64,000 nt of DNA from Suillus spraguei (taxonomy: Eukaryota > Basidiomycota > Agaricomycetes > Boletales > Suillaceae), in assembly GCA_016800925.1 (NCBI GenBank), contig JABCPU010000081.1:1-64000 (forward strand), in the 5' to 3' direction. The notes under the pieces were generated by a model that saw only the letters and a list, made by a program, of their open reading frames with translations, was not told where the DNA came from and did no database searches. A program made the position numbers and the translations under genes. Each line of letters starts with the position of its first letter. The first letter of the stretch is position 1. Positions 10,199-20,931 of this stretch are shown here, piece after piece.

Positions 10199-11505
10199 TC
10201 ACACCGTGCTTAGTATGTGGCCTTCGACCATAGCCCATCCACATGAGGGAACCCCGGCATAAATGTGCACAGAATCCCTCATATACCATGCCCAAGCAAT
10301 CCGATCCCCTTCCCCTCCATCAACACCATGTCTCACAATTCTTCCCGAAAATGCAATCATACAGCCGGAATCATACCTGAATTCCAGCTGAAGGCTTGGC
10401 ATACTCATCCGAGCATTAGAATAGTTCCCCACGGTGGTGAGAATATCGAAGCATTCAGGAATCAATAAATGGTCTCGATGATTGGGGGTTTCCCGATTGG
10501 AAATGATGGAGAGGCTGTTAAACACGGATGCCCAGTACTGCAGGGTCTCTGGCATCTGTGGCAGTTCCTTGCTCACTGCCTTATCTCCGAGGTGTGACAA
10601 GGCTCGTAACCCTGCAAAATACTGCTGAGGATGCATGACCCTGAGTGCCGCCGATGCGATGGCTGCCGGCCTTGCAATAGCTTTCAGGATATTCTCGGAG
10701 GAGGGTCCCTTCAATGATGCGGATACCTCCGGATCTGACAGATTCTATGGGATTGGTGAGTTTGACTCCAGAAATCACCATCTCATCACATCCTACCTCG
10801 TGGCCCTGTTGAAACCATGCCGGAGATAAATTGATGCATCCGGGAGTTGACCCAACATTTTCTGAGCCCTGTTTGAACCATTCTTGATTATATCGCCAAT
10901 TGCCATCAGCCTTTACACTTTTTTCGAGGCTTGGACCCAGCAAATCGGTGGCCGCCCTGATTTCCTTCTGTAGGTACCATTTGATATTCAATATCCATTG
11001 AGTAACAATCTACACATTACGCACCTGGGTGGTCTCGGTCAGGGCGTCCGGAAGGTACCATGCGATGATGGTACCGGAAACATCGATAATTGTGGCAGGT
11101 TTGTCCACCACCTTTGTGCCCTCATGGCCAGGAGGACACCTCTCAAGCAACTTCTCCTCTTTCTCCTCATTATGCCCAGTGTTCTTTGGGGATATCAATT
11201 TGCTATATCTTGCAATATCAATCTGTATCTTAACTGTCATGAAGGAATTTGAATGATCAAACACATTTTCAACATCTGCAGGAAGACCCACTGGGATTTT
11301 TATATGCCTTTATGAGTACATCAGCCAAGCGATCGCACGCCATCACCAGATCAGTGTCCAGGTTCGGAGAAGGTATAATTGGTTCTCCTCCAGTCTTCTC
11401 TGCATTGAATTTTTGTTCGGTATATGCCCCTGCTTCATGAGTGATGGCCAGGGCCCAAGTGCGCCAGATTTTTATGTCACAAGTGGACATGGAAGAAGTG
11501 TTCAT
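10199..11505 (-). pseudogene. TET/JBP-like 2-oxoglutarate/Fe(II) dioxygenase, frameshifted
   Basis: This resembles the fungal TET/JBP family that oxidises 5-methylcytosine and travels with KDZ transposons. From ATG 11505 the frame includes THEAGAYTEQKFNAEK and IIPSPNLDTDLV. A 57-nt intron (11024-10968, CAG|GTGCGT..CTACAG) is clear. The catalytic C-terminus has NRETPNHRDHLL (the HxD iron-ligand motif), then FSGRIVRHGV (distal His) and GDRIAWAWYMRDSVH, whose Arg fits the 2-oxoglutarate-binding position. Frames must be shifted by one base near 11285 (a GGG run, between KNPSG and LPADVENVF) and near 10715 (between RIIEG and PSSENILK). All catalytic residues survive, so the copy is recently broken, or the indels are technical. 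Substrate is inferred from family only. Confidence 0.75.
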
Positions 11506-11715
11506 GTTGCAAGTTGATATTGGGAAATCAGACGCTGAATGCTGGATGTCCAGACTTTGGTGTTAAAGGGGGTGGAGATAGCGAGGATCAGATAAGGGAA
11601 CCTTGGATGATGTTGGCTTTCAAAGCTGTATTATCATCCATTGCTCAATGAAATACCAGATGATTGGAAGTGTGCTGGATATCTGATATTCATTTGTCCA
11701 GACCCGGGTTCGGAA

Positions 11716-12200
11716 CTCCGGAACTTGGTATGCTTCACTCAAATTTCGGGGGTCGGAACTGGGTGTCTCGTATTGACTGAATTATGTGTCGAGACCCGGG
11801 TCTCGGAACTCGGAACTTGGTATGCTTCATCTGATTTTCGGGGGTCAGAACTGGGTGTCTTGTAGGGCAACACAAGCCTCGCACCCCGCTTTCCACATTC
11901 TACAAGATAACCTAAGCGCCATAAAGGCCATTTCAAGACATCACTTGCTGCTCCTGGAACTTGGTATGCTTCACTCAAATTTTGGGGGTCGGAACTGGGT
12001 GTCTCTTATTGACTGAATTATGTGTCGAGACCCGGGTCTCGGAACTCGGAACTTGGTATGCTTCATCTGATTTTCGGGGGTCGGAGCTGGGTGTCTTGTA
12101 GGGCAACACAAGCCTCGCACCCCAGTTTCCACATTCTACAAGACAACCTAAGCGTCACAAAAGGCCATGTCAAGACAGCACCTGCTGCTCCGGGAACTCA
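11716..12200. repeat. 236-bp tandem duplication
   Basis: Two adjacent copies with period 236: TATGCTTCATCTGATTTTCG at 11821 recurs at 12057. Each copy contains GACCCGGGTCTCGGAACTCG, AGGGCAACACAAGCCTCGC and a run ending near GCTGCTCC. A shorter internal relative (GGAACTTGGTATGCTTCA) occurs twice per copy. The CGGAACTCGGAACTTGG motif links it to the GC-rich repeat family around the KDZ gene. No gene is seen here. Confidence 0.85.
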
Positions 12201-12279
12201 GTAACTGTGATTTATTACCTCCTCTGATTCAGATGATATGCAACTCCCTCAGCTCCGTCATGTCTACCATTATCATACA

Positions 12280-12740
12280 CATGGGCCCACCCGTCTATAT
12301 TTTATACCACCCTCAGCCCACCCGTCTAATATAATATACTGTACAACACCCTCGGCCCACCCGTCTAATAAATATTTATATAACACTCTCGGCTCACCCG
12401 TCTAATACCCGTCTAATTTAATATGTGTCTGGGCCCACCCGTGTATGTGATAACAAGTACCCTTCACATACCTGTCTATTTGATACACATCTACCTTGAT
12501 ACACCCATCTACATGATATCCAACTACCTCGGCCCATCCGTCTACCGGATATTCATGTACATCGGCCCACTCATCTACTCTACATATTCCTTGCATGGGC
12601 CCACCCGCTGTCATCGGGAATAATATTCCTCCCGGCCCATCTGTCATCAACGAGGATATTTCTACCATGGGCCCATGGTCCGCTGGCCCGTATCATACGG
12701 GATATTATGCACGTCCGTTCACTCGTATAATACGGAGATA
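12280..12740. repeat. Irregular array of a GGCCCACCCGTCTA motif
   Basis: A 14-base motif GGCCCACCCGTCTA and variants (CTCACCCGTCTA, CCCATCCGTCTA, CCCACTCATCTA, CCCACCCGCTGTC) recur about every 30-45 bp at least ten times, separated by AT-rich spacers such as TATTTATATAACAC and TGATACACATC. Spacing is not constant, so this is a degenerate minisatellite and not a CRISPR-like array. The last copies drift into CGTATAATACGGG-type sequence near 12690-12740. No coding capacity recognised. Confidence 0.7.
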
Positions 12741-14079
12741 GTTCACTGTAATATGTGATTGTACAGTAATGGAGGAATAGGATGTTTCAAGGTGAGATGA
12801 GTAAAGCAAAACTTGAGAACAAGGTATATCAGTCATATAAACACTCATCCCTAGATATCAAGCTTCAGTAGTATTTCAGACAAAAGTTCAAAATGAATCT
12901 AACTGACCCTTCTACATGTTGCTACCAGATTTGTGGCTGCTGACCATGTGGCTGCCCAGATAGTTCTCACAACGCCTATGATGCCTTGAGCCGCTCTGCT
13001 CAAAATAGTCTGATTTGCCATCTATGACCGACACTGGCGCCAACTCTGGTGGCAGCGGCAGTGGTGTTGGTAGCGGCAGCAGCAGCAGCATTAGTAGTGG
13101 CAGCAAAAAGTGGTGTTGGTAGCGGTGTTGGTAGCAGCGTTAGTGGTGGAAGCCGCAGCAGGAGTGTGAGACTTAGTATCACAATGCTTAGATAATAGCT
13201 GTGGACTGTAGATCACATACTAGTACCTTCGACCAAAAATATTCTGCTTGAGTCTATTCCACTTTGTTAGCTTAGTTAGCATTTATCTGTAGGTACTTAC
13301 AATGATTTTCTTGGGCATTGTGCCCATCGAACTGCCTGCACTGAACACTTTTGAACCCATCTGCTGTGCTTGTTAGATATCCGATCAGGGGCTATGATAG
13401 TATACACTTACCGGATGCGGGTATATATTATGTATGAGAAAAATTTAGAGTCGAGTGCAAAGGTGAAGATACTCAGCAGTGTTCGGGAATTGCCGAAATT
13501 GGCGTGACTATGCTAGTCACGTCGGTATATTCGATTTCTTCTACAACTTGTCCCATTTCGCCTCTCCTGCCTTCAACCCACCTTCATCAAACATTGCTAC
13601 CCACACACAATCTATTTCCCACCTGTTAGCCCCCATGCCATTCTCTCCCTGCGAAAATGTCCCCCTGTGGTCAGTGGCCCACCAGCGCTGGTTGTTGTAA
13701 CAAAGGAAAGTCTCCAATGCAGCGCATATTCTCCCCTGCTGACCTTGGCTTGATAACTCCACCAAATTTATTGAACAGGTAGGTGGTATGTGATGCTTCA
13801 TGTCCCACAGTACTGAGTCTCCTTTAGACACATAAATTTCACTTGTACCAGTCGTTCTGCTCCAAATATCCTGAAGCATTCGACCTTGTCTGAAAAGTCC
13901 AACAGGAGTTCCTGGCCGAATGGGAGACGTTTAAGCAACCATGTGCCACCATAGCTGCTGAAATGCACATCAATGGCTCGCTTCACTCTATCACTGACAA
14001 AGAAGCTGAAGATGACAATGGCGCAGACAGTACTCTCAGTGAAAACGAGTTGATTGCAAGAAGGTGACGACATTTGCTT
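12741..14079. other. No recognisable gene; GC-triplet low-complexity tract
   Basis: Nothing convincing is encoded. At about 13040-13165 there is a degenerate triplet tract (GGCAGCGGCAGTGGTGTTGG, then AGC repeats), which produces spurious Leu/Pro- or Gly/Ser-rich frames. The frames at 13541-14073 on the - strand have no family I recognise and lie opposite the start of the RhoGEF remnant. Confidence 0.5.
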
Positions 14080-16150
14080 TCATCATTGAACATGCCTAAT
14101 TGTCAGCAGAGTATTTCCCGCATCAGCTCTAATGCCAACCTCAAGGCATCTGTAGCCAGTATGTCTGGAAGTGGGCACTTAGACTGGGAGCAAACTAGCA
14201 TGAAGTCAAAGCCCGCATTCATGGATTACCTCATCAAACCTGTTCAATGGATCTGCCGTTATCCCTTACTCCTCGATCAAGTCCTTGATCATCCATGAAG
14301 TGCAAGCGGCAGCAGCGAGTCAAGCTCTGCAGCCAATGCAGAAAGTGGATCGCACAATGTGGAGGTAAATTCAGTGCAAAGTGTGCTGAATGTCATGCGG
14401 GCCGTAGCCAGCTCCGTGGATGAAGCATGATGCCAGCAAGATTTAGCAATCAAGTCTTCCCTCATTGCCTCATGGATATTGCAGGGACTAGCCCTACTAA
14501 TGGCATCTTACACTAGATCTGCATCGCACAGTCTTTCTTTCAGTTTCTTGTCGTCCCTAGGCCCTTGCCATCTTGCCGGATTATTGGATGTGATTCACTA
14601 CCCCAGTCTCAATACCAGTAGTAATGGCACAGTCAAAGCCAAGTATCTCGGGGCTTTCTTGTACCCTGGGGTCACATCATTCTTGCCAAAGTTCATGAAG
14701 TGAGGACGTACGAGCCAAAACACTGGTTTTCCTTGGCGGAGTTTGATCTAGTCGACTCGACGAATGACAAAGGTATGTAGGTTTCAATGTATGAACACAC
14801 AATGTTTAGTACCACCTTTGCTAGCCCTATTACTGGTTTTGCCTTTCTGGGTGAGGTCACATTTTCGAGTTCGCAGCATGTTGTCACTGTGAGAAGGATG
14901 TCTGGAAGGCTGCTATTTATCATGCCCGCGAACTTCCTGCTGCATGGACGAGTGAACTGATATGCAGTTTTAGAGGTGATTCTAAAGGGGATTTTGTGTT
15001 GTCACTGCTAGAACATATGCCACACGAAGTGATTAGCCCTTTGCCCACTATCCAGTCTATTCCGAGCTGGATGATGAAGCAGCATCTAGCACAGATGAGA
15101 ACCACTCACTCTCTGCCCATTCTGATCCACCAAGGTCGGGTCGGGCATCCTACAAAACCGACCCATCTCAGAAATCTGACTCTGGTCATCAGCTCGGTCC
15201 TAGCTGTCGCTTGTCCACCACATCCAATAGAACTTATCTTACCATGCTGTCAGAGTCGGATACAATAGGTCTTGTACGCGCCACTGCCCCCACACGTGAA
15301 CAGGTCAATTGTGGACTCCTTGACATGTTCTTGGAGAGCTGTCTCTCAGCTCGCTGCTATGCGCATACCCATGAAGAAGGGCTATTTGAAGCATCAAAGG
15401 TGTCGTGGTCGTTCTTGAGGTCAAGCTCAGGATTGACTATGGCTGATGCTATGAGTATGGCTGCAAAGAATTGTCTGACCAAGTGGGAGAGAGTGCTTGT
15501 CCCCAGGCAAAAGAGTTACATAGATGTTGGTGACATCCCTGCTGTACCTACCATCTCACCAGTCAAGCTGGTCAAATGCCACCAACCAATGAAACTCAAG
15601 CTCGTTGCCATTTCAACGATTGCATCTCTGGACGACGAAGTGGTGCCCCAGAGTCACCTTACCATATGTCACAGTGTTCTTCTGTGTCCGTTTCTACTCC
15701 AGGATCACTCGCCGCTAGCCTTATTGTCCCTGAGTCACCATCTGCACCCACATGGGTGCTGTCAGGTGTGGCTCCTCGACCAGAGCTTACAGTCCAGAAG
15801 GAAGCCTTCACATCCAGGCAAAGCCATTCTATGGTCGAGAATGTCCAAATCCTCTTCTCGCGCTCTACATTGCCAATGCTTCCCTATCATATTCACCATC
15901 TGATTCAGGTAGTGTATCAACTGCACCAAGCCTACTTAAGTGGTGGTCGAAAGGGACGCTTCTGAGAAGGGTGCAAAGTGCACCCGATGTCCCACTCCCT
16001 CAGATGCATCAACCAAGTCTCTCAGTAATCCAATTCCAAGCTTTCACCCTTCTTTGACATCCATGGATCATCTGACATCACAACTTGATTTGATGTGCTT
16101 AAGTCAGTTTCCACATTCTGCCCACCCTCGGGCTATATACCATAATTGAG
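14080..16150 (+). pseudogene. Decayed RhoGEF (DH-PH) gene fragment
   Basis: This is a remnant of a Dbl-homology guanine nucleotide exchange factor for Rho-type GTPases. The DH signature helix is clear at about 14218-14280: FMDYLIKPVQWICRYPLLLD, where the family usually has PVQRI. The Arg-to-Trp change fits CGG to TGG. A PH-like part follows: HLAGLLDVIHYPSLNT and KAKYLGAFLYPG near 14570-14670, TYEPKHWFSLAEFDLVD near 14710-14755, and CEKDVWKAAIYHARELP with FRGDSKGDFVLSLLEHMP near 14885-15020. The downstream Ser-rich tail (YSELDDEAASSTDENHS..., FLRSSSGLTMADAM, VLVPRQKSYID) resembles C-termini of agaricomycete RhoGEFs as I recall them. Reading it requires several frame changes and crosses stops, so it is a pseudogene. 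The 5' half of the DH domain is not resolvable. Confidence 0.75.
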
Positions 16151-17196
16151 CTGACTTCATTAGTGTACCATTATTCATTGTCGTATACCTTATTTTTTTT
16201 ACCAGCATCCGTTCATACAATCCCCTTTATTGCATTCTTTTCATTGTCGCATGTCACATACTGTACACGTAGGAATGCAGGTTTTTTTTGACCCTTTAGA
16301 GCCTCATGACATGTGCACGTGATCAAACCTAGTCAGTCACCTGTGGATGCGCTGCATTGTGTTTACTTGGGCCTTGTGTCTTTTTATCATCTCTTCATGA
16401 ATATCTTTAATCTATGGATTTAAACAGCTCTCCTCATAAGCAGATTTCATTAAAACGTGGGGATGAGACACCTCATAAACCTTCCACTCCATCTCTGACT
16501 AGATGGGTCTTCTATTTGTGGGTCATGGTTGAGGGTTGTGATAGTGGCAGAAGGTTGCCCAAAGGTGAGCGGTACTGTCGACTCCTGAAGAGTACAATCT
16601 GATTGGCGTAGATGTCCAAGATCTGGTTTTATCTCTAGGAGACCCCTGGTTGAGTCAGAATGATAGCCACACTCTGCCTTCCACAACAGACACATCATTC
16701 TCAGAACACCACCAGCCTGTGAGTGGTACATGCTAACCTTTGTCTACAAAGGCGAGATGCTTTGCTTGCTCACACTCAAATATGGTCTCCTTCATGTCTT
16801 AGGACGGTTTGCAGCATAAATGCATGCTTAGTACTTACAGATTCAACAACTCTAACTGATGTGGTTAACAAACTCGTCAATATTGAGTGATCATACATCA
16901 AGAGACTTCAAATACTGAAGAATGAATATGCAGACCCGCTTCAACAATTCTCCCGCACCAAGAACATCACTGCAATTTTGCCTGTGTATGAGGCTAAAAC
17001 ATTATTCGGCAATATCAACAAGTTGCTTAATGAGACATTCCTACTAGAATCTCGAGAAGATGGTTGCACCTGATGGTCCTGAAACAGTTGGGGGTGTTGG
17101 GGATGTTGTCCTACGACTCCTCGCATCTGATCACCAGGAGACGTTCCCACTAAGGATTTGACCAAAAGACAACATTCCTGCTGAAGATGTTTCTGC
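16151..17196. other. No gene seen
   Basis: AT-rich sequence between the RhoGEF remnant and the LTR-2 solo element. Short frames only (for example 16414-16602); no motif or repeat recognised. Confidence 0.4.
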
Positions 17197-18149
17197 TGTA
17201 ACAAACATATTGGCGCTGGGCTTAAAACCCTATCTTTTGACACTCATCTCATGTCTATAGGAGTTACCACTTGTCCATGGCCGTCTGACCCCTTTAGCAC
17301 TTCCGGCAGCATCCCACGCTTACCGCACACCATACCGACTGCCGCATCTCATTCCACATACCAATGTCCTCCCATGTCCTTGCCGTGTCCGCATAGCTCC
17401 ATTTGGGGCATCATTTGTTTTATGTTCATTATCACTGATTCCACGGCAAGTCTTATTACATGTTGCCTCATGCTGCAGTGCCTCACGCTATGTTTACATA
17501 CGGTGGTTACTGCACTCGAGCACTACTGATCTCGCCTAGAGTATGCTGAATACATACGCTACTGATCTTGCCTAGAGTATTCTGAATACATACAATTTAG
17601 GATATAAGCACTGCGTACCCCACACGATACAGTACCTGATTTTACCCCATTGCATGTACTATAGGTCAGGATTATTGTCTAGCTCTGGATCTACCCAGTA
17701 GTAGACTCAGTCTTTAAAGTTCCTTATCGCTCATCAATCATTCACGCTCGTTCTCCATTACTGCTGGACTTTTGACTGCTATTTTGACTGAACTTCTCAT
17801 GCACCGCGGCTTTACTGCTGAAAGTACTGCGGCCTTCTTTACTGTTTCTCTGCACTGCTCGCAACCTTACCACTACCGCTCATATCACCGCTCATCATTG
17901 CTCGCTCGACACAACTGTTACTGACTTGATCTCAACCACGGTAGCACTGCTGACCACAGCAACTTACCGCTGACTACGACGCTACATTCACACATTGGTT
18001 TGACTTGAACTTGACCATACTAACAGGCATCCCCCTTTAGGATCAAATGCTCTTGTTTTGCAAGTGAAGCAGACTAGACAGAGCGCAAGACTCGCATACT
18101 AGTTTAGGCCATGGTTCATCTACAGCCCAGGCTAGATTGTATCTTTACA
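17197..18149 (+). mobile_element. Solo LTR of family LTR-2
   Basis: A 953-bp unit starts TGTAACAAACATATTGGCGC and ends GATTGTATCTTTACA, with TG..CA termini and short terminal inverted repeats. It is matched along its whole length, in reverse orientation, by 45450-46411, and its first part is matched by 47158-47292. The flanking five bases (TCTGC before, CCGCC after) do not form a target duplication, so it is old or rearranged. The internal open frame at 17251-17529 recurs in the other copy only because the DNA is repeated. No internal retrotransposon genes are attached. Confidence 0.85.
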
Positions 18150-18599
18150 CCGCCATCCTATTTATGCCTGCAGCCACGACAGCCATTTGTTCGACCTGCT
18201 TGTGACCTTAACTACGATAACCTTGGTGCTGTCGACTGATCAGCGGATGACTCCAGATAGGCAGGTCTATGAGGATATGGACACTGAGGACACAGCGTGT
18301 GAAGCCAAACAAACAAACTATGTGGTGCTGCACTGAACGCTCAGTGCCAACCAGACCTCCTCACAAAGGTTCGCAAGTGTTTGTACTCGAATCTCAGTAG
18401 CACACATTTGGGCTAAAAACTTTTCCAGCTCATGAACCCCAACCCTGCGATATTCTCGTCGAATCATCCATACTGCTTGCTTCAGTCAACCACAGATCTT
18501 ATGCAGAAGTGCCCTAGTCATTACCTAGATGCCCTTAGGGACATGATACAACAAGACAATACCCAGTATCTTCAATATTACAACGCAAAAATCATTGCA
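18150..18599. other. No gene seen
   Basis: Sequence between LTR-2 and the 189-bp duplication. Short frames without recognisable homology. Nothing further can be supported. Confidence 0.4.
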
Positions 18600-19010
18600 T
18601 AACCAAGTAATATGATGGTATCAAGTTTTCCAATGACATTGCCAATATGTGAGAAAAGTGCAAGTGAAGGCAACCAAAGTTGTGACATGACAACCTCAGG
18701 CCATGATTGCGCCCAAGGGGCCTGTGATAGCAGGACCACACCAAGGGTAATAAATATTACAGCCAAGTGATATAACACCTTCACTTGATAACTATGTAGC
18801 ACTCCATGGCCAAGTCCTCCAATACCATTGCCAATATGTGAGAAAAGTGCAAGTGAAGGCAATTAAAGTTGTGACATGACAACCTCAGGCCATGATTGCG
18901 CCCAAAAGGTTTGTGATAGCAGAGCCATACCAATTGTCATACATATTAGAGCCAGATTATAGAAAGTAACCATTGAATAACTATGTAACATTGCCAGGTC
19001 AATGATTAAC
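18600..19010. repeat. Two-copy 189-bp tandem duplication
   Basis: GCCAATATGTGAGAAAAGTG at 18641 recurs at 18830 (period 189). Both copies share TTGTGACATGACAACCTCAG, GCCATGATTGCGCCCAA and TGATAGCAG. Frames on the - strand across this block (18578-18862 and 18863-19051) encode similar hydrophobic peptides only because the DNA is duplicated. I see no gene. Confidence 0.8.
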
Positions 19011-19391
19011 AAGGTTGACCCTGAGGTGTCTGTATTATGGTGACTTATCATATGTGACTAGACATACCCAAGTCCCGGCGATTTCCTGATGACAACAAAC
19101 GGCTCTTGTTCTAGACTAATGAGTTATTAGTTCTGTCCCTACTAGGTCATCGCGTCACATACAGAAATGAATGTGAGGCAAGCCAATGACCGTTTGAACA
19201 ATGGGTAAACAGGCCAATTGTAAATTCCTGCCACCTCAGTAGTATCAAAAGCAAACCATCTCTTGCCACGGTTTATCAGGAAGCCGGATCCTCACTCGTG
19301 GTGATTCGATTCACAAGTATCCTGTCATCACTTTTTCAAGGGGGATGTGTCATAGTACATGGCTAGTACTAAAGTGCCCAACATTGCCATC

Positions 19392-19408
19392 GCACATATA
19401 TAATAAGC
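19392..19408 (+). promoter_or_regulatory. TATA box of the aspartic protease gene
   Basis: CACATATATAATAAGCC lies about 40-50 bp before the protease ATG at 19446, a typical distance for a fungal TATA element with a short 5' leader. A 29-bp element at 19092-19120 (ACAACAAACGGCTCTTGTTC...) lies 330 bp upstream and recurs at 22225-22253. Confidence 0.6.
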
Positions 19409-19445
19409 CACTGAGTACGATATTACTTTCCGCTAGTGCTACGCT

Positions 19446-20931
19446 ATGTTCCCCGCTGCATTGTTAACACTTCTCCTAGTTTTTTCAATCGCTGGATTGC
19501 CCGTTAAAGCTGGCAATTCCCCTATCACCGTCCCCCTTATCAGTAGGCTATGGCACTTCTTCAATGGTACTAATAACCTCTTGGAGCACGATATAGCTCG
19601 TGTGAAGGCCCTTAGGGATTCCAGCATGCGCAGACAAATTTTGGTTGATGTTCCTTTGACATACGATTATAAGAACTACGGCCACTCCCTAGCAGTTGGC
19701 ATTGGTGACCCCCCCATAACTTGTAAGTTCGATACTGGGAAAACATGCGGCTGCTAATGCATCGTTGAAGACAACTTGCTTCTCGACAGCGGTAGCGGGA
19801 ACACATGGGTTCGTGCCACGAAGTACGTGCAAACCAGCGTCAGCTTCTGCACTGGCCGACATGTAGCAACGGAATACACTTCTGGCTCCTTCTCTGGTGT
19901 GACATACAATGATATCATAAATTGAAAATACCTACGATTGTCTATAGGAACTGAATGGCTCGACTACGTCACTGTCGGTCCCGGGCTCACCGTCATCCGG
20001 CAGTCGATCAGTGTTGCTGACGAGACAGGAGGCCTCGGGAATTATGATGGTATCATTGGCATCGGGCCTGTAGCCTTGACAGTCGATACCCTGCAAGATT
20101 TTCCGACAGACTCGATCCCGACTGTAACTGACAACCTGGTTGGCCAAGGCACCATTTCTGAAAACGTTCTTGGTATCTTTTTCGAGCCCTACACCAGTCC
20201 GCCGTCAGAAATCACTGGACAAATCACTTTTGGTGGAACTGACCCTACCAAGTACAACGGTAACATTGAATACGCGTAAGCTACCCCTTCTAGTAGATCT
20301 ATCCAAACTGATAGTAATTGTTTTGTTTCAGTCCTACCGTCAACACCGGGCGTTCACAGATGTTTTGGGGTGTCAATTCGAGAATCACGTATGGCAACAG
20401 GGTGATCTTAGAATCCACCACTGGTATCGTCGATTGTGGCAGCACCCTTATCACGATTGCCACTGGTGTGCATCTACTGGAGTGCAGCGAGTGATAATGG
20501 TCTAATTAGCGTTCGATAGATGCCTATCAGAAGTACTGGTTGGCAACCGGCACTGTATACGATCGTGCGACTACACTTCTCACTATGCCCGAAGATAAAT
20601 ACGGTACCCTACTGAACTTGGACTTTTATATTGGCGAGGTACGTCAATTCTGTCAACCCTCACACCCCTTGTTCACCATTTTGCACAGAAAGTCTACAGT
20701 TTTACCCCTAATGCCCAAATCTGGCCTCGTTCTCTCAACACCCAGATTAATGGTATGGAGGGTTTCATATATCTCATCGTTGCCGACCGTGGCACGTATA
20801 GTGGTCGAGGTGGCCGACCTGACTTTTCTCTTGGCTACTTATTCATGCAGCGCTTCTACGTTGCGTATGATGCCGCCGCCGCCCGCGTCGGTTTTGCCAC
20901 AACCGCGTTTACTGATGCCACCACCAACTAA
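19446..20931 (+). CDS. Secreted aspartic protease, A1 family (polyporopepsin-like)
   Basis: Pepsin-type extracellular endoprotease. Exons 19446-19722, 19771-19896, 19948-20275, 20332-20465, 20520-20638 and 20689-20931 join in phase to give 408 residues, a normal length for fungal A1 proteases. Residues 1-22 (MFPAALLTLLLVFSIAGLPV...) form a signal peptide, followed by a propeptide. The first catalytic Asp is in LLLDSGSGNTWV in exon 2, the second in GIVDCGSTLI in exon 4, where family members usually have D-S/T-G. The flap region and the C-terminal RFYVAYDAAAARVGFATT also fit. A DTG triplet near 19733 lies inside intron 1 and is not an active site. The gene looks intact and has its own TATA box, with no operon-like partner. 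Confidence 0.92.

Noticed and set aside
12402..12668. Frames across the GGCCCACCCGTCTA array encoding repeated DGWAEV/DGCIKVD-like peptides
   Set aside because: The periodic peptide is a translation of the repeat; there is no start context, intron or domain support.
12912..13182. Leu/Pro-rich frames resembling signal or membrane peptides
   Set aside because: They are translations of a degenerate triplet tract (GGC/AGC/GGT) without complexity.
17251..17529. Conserved 92-codon frame also found at 46082-46435
   Set aside because: Conservation is explained by both lying in LTR-2; there are no features of a protein gene.
18578..19051. Two similar hydrophobic - strand frames suggesting a duplicated membrane protein
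   Set aside because: The similarity follows the 189-bp DNA tandem duplication, and no longer gene context exists.
19730..19740. DTG triplet as the protease active site
   Set aside because: It lies inside intron 1 (19723-19770). Splicing gives the proper DSGSGNTWV motif in exon 2.
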